From Castor canadensis (Eukaryota; Chordata; Mammalia; Rodentia; Castoridae), in NCBI RefSeq assembly GCF_047511655.1, contig NC_133392.1:27108001-27172000 (forward strand): a stretch of 64,000 nucleotides of DNA. Reading direction: 5' to 3'. Positions 45,720 through 55,976 of this stretch are shown piece by piece (within the stretch, counting starts at the first letter, position 1; each line of letters opens with the position of its first letter). The translations under genes were made by a program, and so were the position numbers. Below the pieces are notes generated by a model that saw nothing but the letters and a program-made list of their open reading frames with translations, made no database searches and was not told the origin of the DNA.

Positions 45720-46197
45720 CTTCACTGTCCTCCTCTCCTACCATGATGCCCTTCTTTCTGTACTAGAATACCTCTATGACCCTCGTGCCTCAGGGCCTTT
45801 TACACTTGCTATTTTTACTACCTAGGATCTTCACACATCGAAGACTCCCAGCATTGTGCAGCTCTAGGGAGCACAGATACTTAAGATTAATATGCATGTG
45901 CCCCTAGAGCTTCGTAACATGACAGCCCTGGCTGCTACCTTGACCTCCAGGTCTCAGTTCAAAACTTGAATGTTGCAAAATGTATCCTCTCCACCCACTT
46001 CAACCCCTCCTTCTACCTGGTTACTCTCCAGCACCTCATTGCTGTTCTATTTTCAATACAGCACTGTACCATCTGAAACTAGAAATAGTCCTTACATATT
46101 TCTCCCATAAGAATGTAAGACCCATGAGAGAAGAAATCTTGCCTGCCCTGCTCTCCATGGTACCCCTATCACTTAACAGAGCATGAAACCTTTAGCT
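45720..46197 (+). repeat. L2 3' end
   Basis: 'gtgcctcagggccttttaca', 'cacttgctatttttactacc', 'cataagaatgtaagacccat' and 'gagagaagaaatcttgcctg' follow the L2 3' region. Confidence 0.7.
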
Positions 46198-46489
46198 CTA
46201 AAAATATAGGGAAACAAATCAAGTGCTTACCTGCTGGGGTAGGAGGTTCTCCCTCAGCTCATAAAGCCAGGTTTGGATACTTTTACCCAAATCACATACC
46301 ACCTCTCAGAAAATGTACTATGAAAACATCCCTGGAGTGTCTCTGTCTTCAGGGTGAGGGTCCAAACTGAAGAAATGCTCCTAGATGAGTTAAATGCCCA
46401 GGCTCAGGGTTGGGCTAGGGGACTCTTTCACCTCCAGTGTTAACATTTTCCAACAGCCAGAGAAACCTCAAAGTGAAAGCTGCCTGCTA

Positions 46490-47245
46490 GTTACTCATTT
46501 GTTCAACAAATACTTGATGCACCTGGAAACATGAATACATAAAACAGACATCGCTTGCTTACACTATGGGAGGAAGGAGGACAGACAACAACCAAGCCAA
46601 GAAGAAAATAAGTAAAGTAAGTTAGATGGTAATAAGTGCTTGCTTTAAAAAAGAAGTAAGAGTCAAGAGCAGTGGCTCATGCCTTGTAACCCTAGCTATT
46701 TGGGAGGCTGAGATCAGGAAGACTGTGCTCAAGGCCAGCCCAGGCAAATACTTTGTGAGAGCCTATCTCCAAAATAACCAGAGCAAAATGGACTGGAGGT
46801 GTAGCTCAAGTGGTAGAACACCTACCAAAGCATGAAGCCCTGTCTTCCCCTCCACACACACATGCACACACACACAATTAGGTAGGTATGGAGGGGGGGT
46901 ACAGGGTTCCCATTTTAAAGGAGGCCACAGAAGGCTTCCCTGACAGGAGATGTTTGAGAAAAGACCTAAGGAAGTGAAGTAGTCAGGAGCGGGAGGGGCC
47001 ATTTGCAGGTAGAGCTCTCCAGGTATAGGGAGGACAAGTCCAAAGGCCCTGAGGCAAAAGAGAGTGCCTTGGCCAGCAAGGGAACCAGAGTGTGGGGAGC
47101 AAAGTGAGGAAGGGGAGTTCAGCAGCAGGGGAGGTGGACTAAAGTAAAGTATGTAGGACCTTGAAAGTTATGGCCTGTGGCTATTACTCAAGCAAGAAAG
47201 GAAGCCACTGGATGGTTCCAAACAGGGAAGTGACTACATGAGATG
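46490..47245 (+). repeat. Ancient mammalian repeat, split by a B1-ID SINE
   Basis: Left part: 'tttgttcaacaaatacttga' to 'ggtaataagtgcttgc'. Right part: 'acagaaggcttccctgacag', 'ccaaaggccctgaggcaaaa', 'gtatgtaggaccttgaaagt' and 'gaagccactggatggttcca'. I know this pattern as a widespread old mammalian repeat but do not assign the family. A B1-ID (about 46660-46850) with a CA-rich tail interrupts it. Confidence 0.6.
46660..46880 (+). repeat. B1-ID SINE with CA-rich tail
   Basis: 'aagagcagtggctcatgcct', 'gagatcaggaagactgtgct', then 'ctggaggtgtagctcaagtg' and a (CA)n-type tail at about 46852-46876. Confidence 0.88.
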
Positions 47246-48639
47246 TTTTGCATATTGTCCCTGGCCAAAGAACTAACACAAAACTAATGGATCCGTATCA
47301 GCAATGTTCCTGCAAATCTTACTCCCAAGGCTCAGATACCGCCTTTCTTCTAGGCCTTTGCCTCTATGCAAAATTCCTGATTACAGGAATGAAAACTGTC
47401 AGACTGGCTCCAGGAGGGTGGATATCCAGCGGGAGTTCAATCTGATATATTGGAAAAGCTAGAGCAGAAAGAAGAGGGGGTTAGGGCAAGTCATAGTGTC
47501 ACCTCTTGGTTTTCACTACATGTTTTTTCCTCCACCAATCAAGCTCTCTGAAGCGTTTAGGAGTCAAATCTGTGACAGGCAGAGAGCACAGCCAGCTAGC
47601 CACATTGGTCCTCATAGGACCAGAAGCCTGTGCTAGGCCCCATTCTCCAGCAGCTGCCCCTTCTATAGCCATGGCCCTCTGAGGAAATGATCTCCCCTGA
47701 AAGGCCTAGGGTCAGACTCAGGGAAACAGGTGGTTAGAGACAGGTCTCCAAGAGGCCCCAGGCGTCACATGAAGGTCAGTTCTGGAAAAAACACCATCAC
47801 TTCATTGGCTTTCCTGAGAAAAGGCTGATTCTAGGACCAGGGACTCTGGGACCTGACTAACCTAGGAAGGAGTAGGAAGAGAAGAATCATTGAGGATCAC
47901 CAGCTTCTGCAAAGGCCAGGAGCCTAGTGAACCACACTTTCAGGGAAGCTGCTATGAATCTAAGTTCCCACTGGCAAATGGGCAACTGGCCTAACCTCAA
48001 ATGTAGACTGGCCACATTTCTGAACCTCTAGACTCTGACAAAGTATCCGCTACTAGGTCTTTCAAGGTTTGGCACTGTGAAGACCTAAGACTATGGGGCC
48101 TACTCCCTCACAACATTTTCAGTTCAAGAACCCTTCAGAAAAAAAAAGACTGAAGGTCTTTGGGGACCAGGATCAGGTTTGGTTTGTATTATTCATTACC
48201 AGAGACCTCGTACTCAGAATTGTGTCTAACAACAACACTCTATACAACAAACAAATGTCTGGCTCTCCAAAAAGGAGAAGCTGGTGATTAATATTGGATG
48301 GAAACCAAGTACATCTGCCCTCCCATCACCTGGTAGACCCTGTGCCAGCAAAGAACAGTAGGTCACCCTTTCCCCCAATTCATTGATTGATCAGTCCTGC
48401 TGCAAACAGACAGTATTATTACACTGTTTGATTTCTTATGTATGATAAAGTCTCACAAGCCCTAAAAAATAACCTATTTATTTTAGACAATTAAAAGATC
48501 TCACCCAAATGCCTGGAATATTTTATGTACCCCGTGTCTAAGGAGCCTGGGGCACTATCTTCTGTATCCATTTACTCAAGACAGGGACAAATAAGCAGCT
48601 CATGGTGTTCATTTTTCCATGACACCAATCACACTCTTG

Positions 48640-48808
48640 ATTTTTGCTTTTGGTGGCGGTGGTGGGGGTTCTTTGTTTGAGGTAGGGGGATGAACTGTGT
48701 AGCCTAGACTAGCCTGGAACTTCTACATAGCTCAGGCTGGCCTCTAATTTATAATCCTACCATCTCTGCCCGAGTGCTGGGATTATAAGCATGTACCACC
48801 ATGCCCTT
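48640..48808 (-). repeat. B1 SINE with internal duplication
   Basis: Antisense B1 in which the 'tagcctagactagcctggaa' and 'tagctcaggctggcctctaa' segments are tandem repeats, the internal duplication typical of rodent B1. It ends 'gcatgtaccaccatgcc'. Confidence 0.85.
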
Positions 48809-49082
48809 CACGATATTGACCTGTTTAAGGGGAAAACAAAAACAACAGGAACAACATACCCTCAGGATTACTATTACTGTGTGTCAAAGTAAAGTAGTGG
48901 TTTTACTTAAAGGATTAACTGAGAAAGGGGCAGCCAGCAGAATCAGCACACATGCTCCCTACAGTATATGCACTATTACGAGAAGAAATGAATGTAGCTA
49001 ATGTAACATGGCAATGGGTATGGGCCATCTTTTCAAGCAAATGTGCTGTTTTCAGGATTTAAAAACACATTTAAAAAAAACA

Positions 49083-49400
49083 AAAACTGGGCACTGGTGG
49101 CTCAGACCTATAATCCTAGATCCTTGGAGGCTGATATTAGAAGGATCAAGGTTTGAGGCCAGTCCAGGCAAATACTTCATGAGCCTCTATCTCCAAAATA
49201 ACCAAAGCAAAATGGACTGGAAGTATAGCTCAAGTGGTAGAATGCTTGCTTTCTGAGCACTTGCTTTCAAGTGCAAAGGTCTGAGTTCAAACCCTAGTCC
49301 CATCACGAGAGAGAGGAGGGGGGGAGAGGAGAGGAAGGGGGGAGAGAAAGGAAGGGGGGGAGGGGAAGGGAAGGGAAGGGAAAGAAGAAAAGGAAACTCT
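49083..49400 (+). repeat. B1-ID SINE with GGGGA-rich tail
   Basis: 'actgggcactggtggctcag', 'actggaagtatagctcaagt' and 'gagttcaaaccctagtccc'. A G/A tract (about 49306-49397) grows from the tail. Confidence 0.88.
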
Positions 49401-49682
49401 AGCACCAGTGGGCAAGCTAAATTCAGAAAACTGCATTAGGGAGGTAGTAGGGAAGCCTTAGAAGATGATGTTAGGCCCCAGAGAGAGAAAACTCACGTAG
49501 ACCAGAAGCTCCATGCACACCTGGGACAGATCAGACACTATGAAAATTGTGTATAGGGATCAGCATGAGAAGAGATAAAAGGAGCACAAACAAAAGATGG
49601 GAGGATTATGATTTTTTCCCTACTTTCTCCAACTGCCAACACTTTTGGTAAAACAATTCATTTTTCTTTATGAAAGAAAAAA

Positions 49683-49900
49683 ACATTGGGTAAAGTGACT
49701 CATGCCTGTAATCCTAGCTACTGAGGAGGCAGAGATCAGAAGGATCATAGTTCAAGGCCAGCTCAGGCAAAAACAAGTTCTTGAGACCTCATCTCAAACA
49801 ACAACTAAGTGCATTGGCAGTGCACATTTGTCATCCCGGTTACATGGGGCACAGCAGAGTCATTTCTCACCTAAAGCAAGGTTAGGCCCAAGAGGGTCTG
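49683..49900 (+). repeat. B1 plus partial second B1
   Basis: Unit 1 is 'gggtaaagtgactcatgcct' to 'gagacctcatctcaaac'. A degraded second unit is 'gtgcattggcagtgcacatt' to 'aaagcaaggttaggcc'. This may be a multi-unit SINE lacking the ID end. Confidence 0.65.
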
Positions 49901-50279
49901 AGTGGACAAGTGTGCACACCAATATCTTTGTATAGTCTGCACTGAAGGGCATAATCAATTTTGAACCTGGGGACTGAACTTGCAGATCCCAGTATCAGTT
50001 ACACTTTATGGAAGACATCATCAATGGAGAAAATAAAGTAGAACCAATCCCAACTACAACAGAAACCAAGTACTTCAGAGATAAGCCTAATCTAATCAGG
50101 GTATCAAACTCACTTTTAGTGACTTGAAAAGTAAGTAAAAAGAAAATATGGGAGAAAACATTAAGTAGCCCCACTGCCTGAACCCATGCTGTGAGAAAAA
50201 GGCACGTATGGGCAGAGGTAGAATGGGGAATGAAAGGAGGACAGGAACAAAAACCAAGATATGTTACCAAAAAAAAGAT

Positions 50280-50428
50280 GGCAGCCGGGCACCAGTGGCT
50301 TATGCCTGCAAGCCAGCCTGCGCAAATGGTCCGTGAGACCCTATCTCGAAAAACCCTATCACAAAAAATTGGGCTGGTAGAGTGGCTCAAGGTGAAGTTT
50401 AGTACCACCAAAAAAGAAAAAAACAAAA
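50280..50428 (+). repeat. Internally deleted B1-ID SINE
   Basis: 'gcagccgggcaccagtggct' jumps to 'gcaagccagcctgcgcaaat' and 'gagaccctatctcgaaaaac', followed by an ID start 'gggctggtagagtggctcaa' with most of the ID missing. Confidence 0.85.
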
Positions 50429-50627
50429 ACAGTGACACAAGGGGAAATTAAATGTGGGGTGGGGATTTATGGGAACTCTTTGTGCTATCTGTTCAATTTT
50501 TATGAGCCTAAAGCTGCACTAAAAACAATCTATTAATTAAAATAAGTCATTAAAAGAATTAAAATTCTTCTTAAAAAAAAAAAACCAATGTAACTATCTG
50601 CATTGATAATAAACAACATGTCTTTTC

Positions 50628-50790
50628 TTTTGGGGGGTGGCTAGACAGGGTTTCACCATGTAGCCCAGATTGGCCTAGAGCTCACTACGCAGCCCAGGCT
50701 GGCACTGAACTTATGACCCTCCTGCCTCAACCTCCAACATGCTGGGATTATAAGTGTGCCCCAACATGCCCAACATGCCCAGATGCAACA
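50628..50790 (-). repeat. B1 SINE with internal duplication
   Basis: Antisense B1: 'tagacagggtttcaccatgt', duplicated 'agcccagattggcctagagc' and 'agcccaggctggcactgaac', then 'gggattataagtgtgcccc'. Confidence 0.85.
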
Positions 50791-50819
50791 TGTGTTTTAT
50801 CAGAATAAAACTCTGTCCC

Positions 50820-50947
50820 AGCCAGGCACCAGTGGCTTACTCCTGTAATCCCAGTTGTATGAGAAGGTGAGATTGGGAGGATCATGGTTCCTGATTTCAG
50901 CCTCCCAAACAGCTAGGATTACAGGCATGAGCCACTGGCACCTGGCT
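50820..50947. repeat. Inverted repeat of two B1 heads (hairpin)
   Basis: A plus-strand B1 head (agccaggcaccagtggctta, from 50820) runs to about 50878. It is followed within about 10 bases by the reverse complement of a related head (50889-50947, ending gccactggcacctggct). The arms are about 58 bases and mostly complementary. As RNA this would fold into a long hairpin. Confidence 0.85.
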
Positions 50948-51569
50948 CAGCAAGTTGAGATGGTTAGGTATCATTTCTCATTGTCCCCCACCCAAACATA
51001 ATTATCTTGTCCAACGTTCTGCCCATACAGAAACTCAACAAAGCTTTGCTGGTAGGTATGCTGCATAGCCTAGTCCTCCAAGTCACAGAGCTCTGAAGGC
51101 AGGTCAGAAAGCAACAAAGTTGTTTGGAGGAATGAGGAGATCACTTCTCAGGGCTCAGGTCAGAGAAGACAAGATCACTCTAGACATATCTTATGATCAG
51201 AGATTTGAACTGAGGTTGTCAAACAGGAAGCGAAGCAGACATGGATACGCCTTAAGAGCCAAAGGCCAAAGGCCAGAGTTGGGACTTCTGAATCAGAATG
51301 CTGGATAAGGAAAATGGAGGCAAATACAGACCCAGAACACGTGAGGTATGAAGGTCTGAAGGTCAGCATCAATATAAAAAAAGACAGCTTGGAAGATGGG
51401 ATCCCAGAAAGATGGGGTGAACAGGGAAGAATCCAGGGACTGACAGCTCAGATCATGTCAAACCCATGGAGGTTGACAAGTCTCTTCAGGAAGAAAAGGA
51501 AATCTTCCTTGCACCATTCTGGCCCTAAATTCAAACCCCAGTTCCACCAAAAAAAAAGAAACTATTTGT

Positions 51570-51860
51570 TGGGGTGCTGGTGGCTCATGCCTGTAATCCT
51601 AGCTACTCAGAAAGCAGAGATCAGGAGGATGGTGATAGTGATTTGAGGCCAGCCCGGACAAATAGTTCATAAGACCCTATCACAAAACATCACAAAAAAG
51701 GACTGGTAGAGTGGCTCAAGGACTAGGTCCCGAGTTCAAACCCCAAAGAAAACAAAGCAAAAAAAGAGCATGGACTCTTGGGCTAAGGTGTGGCTCAAGT
51801 AGCAGAGCACTTGTCTAGCAAGCTGAAGGCTCTGAGTTCAAAACCCTAGAACTGGAGATT
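51570..51860 (+). repeat. B1-ID SINE followed by an ID SINE
   Basis: B1-ID at about 51573-51770 ('ggggtgctggtggctcatgc', 'gactggtagagtggctcaag'). ID at about 51780-51854 ('gctaaggtgtggctcaagta', 'gagttcaaaaccctagaac'), which is then interrupted by an L1 tail. Confidence 0.88.
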
Positions 51861-51942
51861 GGAGGGTGGTGGCACAAACAAAGTATACACATGTAAGTAA
51901 ACGTAAAAACAATAAAATGAGAAAGAAAAAACCCTAGAACTG
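51840..51942 (+). mobile_element. Very short L1 3' tail inserted in an ID SINE
   Basis: About 74 bases (51855-51928; gagattggagggtggtggca, caaacaaagtatacacatgt, aagtaaacgtaaaaacaata) are flanked by aaaccctagaactg on both sides (51841-51854 and 51929-51942). It is the same L1 3' tail subtype as at 40980-41074. Confidence 0.88.
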
Positions 51943-51954
51943 CTTAAAAAAGAA

Positions 51955-52160
51955 AAACCTAGAGCAGAGGTATGGCTCAAGTGGTACAGCGCTTGCTTTG
52001 GAAGCATGAAACCCTGAGTTCAAACCTTAGTCTCACCAAAAACAAAAAAACACCCTACAGAATAGATGCTCATGGCTGCAGACGTAGCTCAGTGACAGAG
52101 TTTTTGCCTAGCCTAGCCCATGAGCCCTGGATTCTATCCCCAATATCAAAAAAAGGAACA
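51955..52160 (+). repeat. Two ID-type SINEs
   Basis: First ID about 51960-52050 ('gcagaggtatggctcaagtg', 'gagttcaaaccttagtctc'). Second about 52072-52157 ('ggctgcagacgtagctcagt', 'gattctatccccaatatc'). Both have A-rich tails. Confidence 0.85.
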
Positions 52161-52162
52161 GG

Positions 52163-52405
52163 AATATGGACTCTGGAGTTAGATTGCCTGCATTTAATCC
52201 CGGCTCTGCCACCTCTAAGAAGAGATGTTAAGCAAGTTATACAATCTTTTCCTGTCTCTGTTTGTGCAAAGTAGGATAAATATTAGCACATATAAGTTTT
52301 ACAGTGTCTTTGTGAAAATTAAATTCATTAGTAACATATAAAGTAACTAGAAGAGTATTTGGCTCATAATCAGTGCTTAATAAATGTTATTAGCATTATT
52401 CTGAT
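52163..52405 (+). repeat. MIR element
   Basis: 'gactctggagttagattgcc', 'ttaatcccggctctgccacc', 'gttaagcaagttatacaatc' and 'cagtgcttaataaatgttat' cover most of the MIR length. Confidence 0.9.
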
Positions 52406-52619
52406 TATAGCTACTGTTTCAGAGAATTTAATACTAAGTTGATAATATTTAGTTTGGTATTAAAATGTTTACTTCCCCTAAACACAAATTAAGTGATTAT
52501 AGAGGGAAATAGGGAGGGCAGGTAAGATTTAGAGCAGCAAAGGGAAGTACACCAGGATAAAAAAATATGAAGTCGATAATCTGAACATAGATAAATGCAG
52601 GCTAAAAAGAAGTGGGTAG

Positions 52620-53278
52620 GTGTGGGGGCCGGTAGCTCATGCCTGTAATCCTAGCTACTCAGGACGCAGAAATCAGGAGGATCGTGGTTTGAAGCCAGAC
52701 CAGGCAGCAGTCTGAGAGACCCTATCTCAAAAACACACATCACAAAAAAGGGCTGGTGGAGTGGCTCAGGTATAGGCCTTAAGTTCAAGCCTCAGTACCA
52801 CAAAAAAGAAAAAAAAAGGGTAAAGTGCCTGCCTAGCAAGCACAGGTCCTGAATTTGAATCCTAGTACCACCAAAAACAAAATGAACAAAAAGAAGTAGG
52901 TAGGGTTAGGGATGTACCTCAGTGGTCAAGTGTTTGCCTAGCATGCCAAGGCTCTGAGTTTGATCTTGAGCACCACAAAAAAAAAAAAAAAAAAGGAAGT
53001 AGGTAGTCAGGCATGGTAGCACACACCTGCAATCCCAGCTACTTTGAAGGCTGAGGTGGAAGGATTGTGAGTTTGAGGCCAGCTTAAGCAACTCAGCAAG
53101 ACTGTCTCACCAAAAAAGAAAAAAAAAGGGTACATAAAGCCAGGTGCTGTGGCAGGAACCTGTAGTCCCACCTACCTAGGAGGCTGAGATAGGAAGATTT
53201 AATGAGCCCAGGAGTTTGAGGTTAAGACTGGTCAACATAGGAAGACATTATCTCAAAAACAAAACAAAAACAAAAGTA
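52620..53278 (+). repeat. SINE cluster: B1-ID, partial ID, ID, B1, B1
   Basis: B1-ID about 52622-52815. A partial ID 52818-52880 ('gcctgcctagcaagcacagg'). ID 52902-52995 with poly(A). B1 53003-53130 ('caggcatggtagcacacacc'). B1 53136-53275 ('gccaggtgctgtggcaggaa'). All share one orientation, opposite to SUFU transcription. Confidence 0.88.
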
Positions 53279-53384
53279 TAAAGGGATAGAGTGATGTATA
53301 TACTTGTGATAAAGTAAAATTAATGCTAGAATTTATGTTATGAGTATATGAGTATTTGCTGTTAAATTCAATTTTGTTTATGTT

Positions 53385-53478
53385 TTGGGGCTGGAAATGT
53401 AGCAGAGTAATAGAGTCCTTGCCTAGCATGCGCAAACCCTGTGTTTGATACTCCACACAATAAGGAAAAAAAAAAACT
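53385..53478 (+). repeat. ID-type SINE
   Basis: 'ttggggctggaaatgtagca', 'cttgcctagcatgcgcaaac' and 'gtttgatactccacac', with an A-run. It lies about 360 bases from SUFU exon 2. Confidence 0.85.
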
Positions 53479-53840
53479 AAAAAAGTCTCAAGTAAGTTAG
53501 GAGGAAAAAAAGGAAACAGACTTTGACACTCAGCCCAAGTTTGAGGTCACCAGCCATGTTGCCTATCTTCTAAGCTCAACTCCTGAGCAAGATTGGAAAA
53601 ACCAAATGGTTTTAGAACTCACACTCCTTATCACCACTTTCCTGCACTAGAGGAACAGTGTTCTGGTGCTCACCCGGCCTGTGGCATGATTAGATAGAGG
53701 CAGAGGGCAGAGACCAAAGTTCTACCTGAGAAGTGTCACCCTCATAGGACTGTTCAGGAAAAACCTCAGAAATAGGCTTAAGCCTAAGGAATGGCAGGTG
53801 GGGGGGCAGGAGGGGAGGCGGGCAGGTGGCATACACTCAC

Positions 53841-53975
53841 TCATGGACTCTGCTGTCACCATAGAGATCACTCAGGCCGAAGCTGATATAGTGCCAGTGC
53901 TCGGGGATGTTGGCAGAAGGGCTCCCCATGTTCCTGTACATGCTAACATAGTCCAAGGGGTCTGGGCCTCCCAAC
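53841..53975 (-). CDS. SUFU: SUFU exon 2 (partial gene; residues 61-106)
   Basis: This 135-base exon encodes LGGPDPLDYVSMYRNMGSPS, then ANIPEHWHYISFGLSDLYGD and SRVHE, the start of the conserved SUFU N-terminal domain. The acceptor is 'tatcttttgcag' ending at 53976. The first base G (53975) completes Trp61 (TG|G) from exon 1. The donor is GTGAGT starting at 53840, splitting Glu106 (GA|G). These phases match the c.182/183 and c.317/318 boundaries I recall for human SUFU. Residue 102 is read as Ser (AGC), whereas I remember Asn in human and mouse. That is a tentative difference. There are no in-frame stops. Confidence 0.98.
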
Positions 53976-55881
53976 CTGCAAAAGATAAAACATGGGGATG
54001 TTACTGTGAGCCTGGAAACCAGATAACGTCAACTAAGAGACTCTGCTTTAGAAAGGCAAAGGCTTCATCCTGGAGGAGCCTGTGGTGACAGATAACTAAA
54101 GGGAGGCTACATCTCCCTAAGGAGGGGCTACATCTCGATGGAGATGAACCAAAGGGACAAGCAGTTGAGGCTGCCCAATTCCACATGTACAAGAAGCTCG
54201 CACCTCCAACAGGCAAGGCCTCTTTTAGAAATAAAACAATCCGGGTTAGTTGCCCATTTCACTTTCTCCTGTTTCAAATTACCCATCCCAAAAGGGACTG
54301 TCAGGGATTACTGCTTCTTCTGTGTTGCCTGTAAACATGCCAAGCTTCAAGGCAAGAGGTGTACTTGTCAATCAATTGGCCTCTGTTGAATGACTATCCA
54401 GAGCATCCCCAACAGGCATTGTTCCTGGAAGCAGAGGCTTTGCTTCACTCCTGCCTCATGGAAAGCTTGTTCCTGAAAGACTACATTGTGCCTTATGTGA
54501 TTTACAGCTTGTTCTTAACACACCCAAGGCCTGTAGTCTGCACAGACCCCAGCCTGAACCTTGTGGACCAAAGCTGGCCTTTTATTATTACAAGTGACGA
54601 AGGCCAAACTTAGGCTAGCTCAGCTCTGCACAGACAACTGCAGCAGGAGCCAGGCTGAGCCCTGTGAGTGCCTGCATCCAGAAAAGAATCCCAGGAGACT
54701 GTTGTTTCAAAGGTAGAGTTAGGACATTAAATGCTTTGTGGCCTCTGAGGACCACATTAAATTTCCCCCACAATTCCGACAGAGAAGCAGTTGAGTAAGA
54801 AATTCAGTCATTACCTCACTCTAAGGATTTAGTTTAGTAAGGATTCCCTTTAGTACAGTAATTAGTGCTTAAAAAAAAATCCTGCTTTCCTTCAGAATGG
54901 ATAGGGAAACTTAGTAGACTATAGAAACACACTAACTGGAAACCCATCAGCATAAGGAACTCTGCATTTAGCCCACAAACACTACATTTGAGTTGCCTCA
55001 GATAGCTGACCATTTCACAGACTGTTGCAGTGCACTTTGCAAGTGGGCTAGGCTGCTTCCAACCAAATAAAAGACATGGTGCAGGCAATCCCAGCAAATG
55101 TGCCAGGATCATGCAATTCAAACATAATTTAAAAGCAGTAGGTCTGGTTTTATCCTGTTTGCCTGGATATTATTTGCCTTTGTAGAAATCCTTATACTCT
55201 GCTACAAAATGTTATTTATAGAACTTGTAAGAAAGTCACCAAGAATAGCTTAGAATCTCAACTGAATTAGGAAAAGGGACAAATCTCCATGTCTGCTCTT
55301 AACTATGATTTCACCAAATCATGTGACTAACTCCACAACCAGCTGGCTTTAGAAAAGTTTGTGAGGGGAAGGAAGAAAAGAGGTAGAAATACCTGGAAGG
55401 ACCCTATTATGGTTACAGAACCCCAGAACAGATGGGAACGACTACAGGCCCCATATCTTCATTGGTTTCCTGCTGCAAATTCCCAATCCTGCCTCTCCTA
55501 CAGCCAAGGTCCATAGTTTCCACGAGCAGTGAAACTATGTTTACTATCCTCTGTTCTGTCTGCCATACCAAGTTTCCCAGGAAGTGTTACATCAAGGAGA
55601 GCCTTTACAAAAGGTCAGGCAATGACCAAGACTCAAACAAAGCTAGCTTCAACCCCAAACAAGAGTTTTCCACTCTACTAATCAAACCCAGATAATATGG
55701 AAAACCATTATATATTGTACTTTTAAAAAATGTTATCAAAAGGCAATTCCTCCAACACATAACTTCGCTGCAAAGATCTACATTTCCACTTTGATCCTTG
55801 CTTATCAATTTCCCAACTTTCAGCTAGAATGTCCCTGCTGGTCAGGGACCCTATGCCAAAAGATCCACTGCTCAGCAGCAA

Positions 55882-55976
55882 AAGGAATCCCAAGGTACCA
55901 GGGCCACGGACAGATCCAAACAGCTCAGAAGGAATCCCAAGGTACACCAGGCCCCAGACAGATCTAAACAGCCTAG
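55882..55976. repeat. Tandem duplication, about 47 bases twice
   Basis: Copy 1 (55882-55928) and copy 2 (55929-55976) both begin 'aaggaatcccaaggtac', continue through 'cagacagat' or 'cggacagat', and end 'aaacagc'. They differ at several positions. Confidence 0.9.

Larger units (their letters stand above)
33245..53840 (-). other. SUFU: SUFU intron 2 (about 20.6 kb)
   Basis: This lies between the exon 2 donor GTGAGT at 53840 and the exon 3 acceptor CAG ending at 33245. It is heavily loaded with SINEs and L1 3' fragments, listed separately. The parts at about 33250-36200 and 47250-48630 show no recognisable repeat or gene. A CA-rich patch lies at 35200-35240. Confidence 0.9.

Noticed and set aside
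52901-52920. Telomere-like 'tagggttaggga'
   Set aside because: It is a single occurrence and falls inside the start of an ID SINE.
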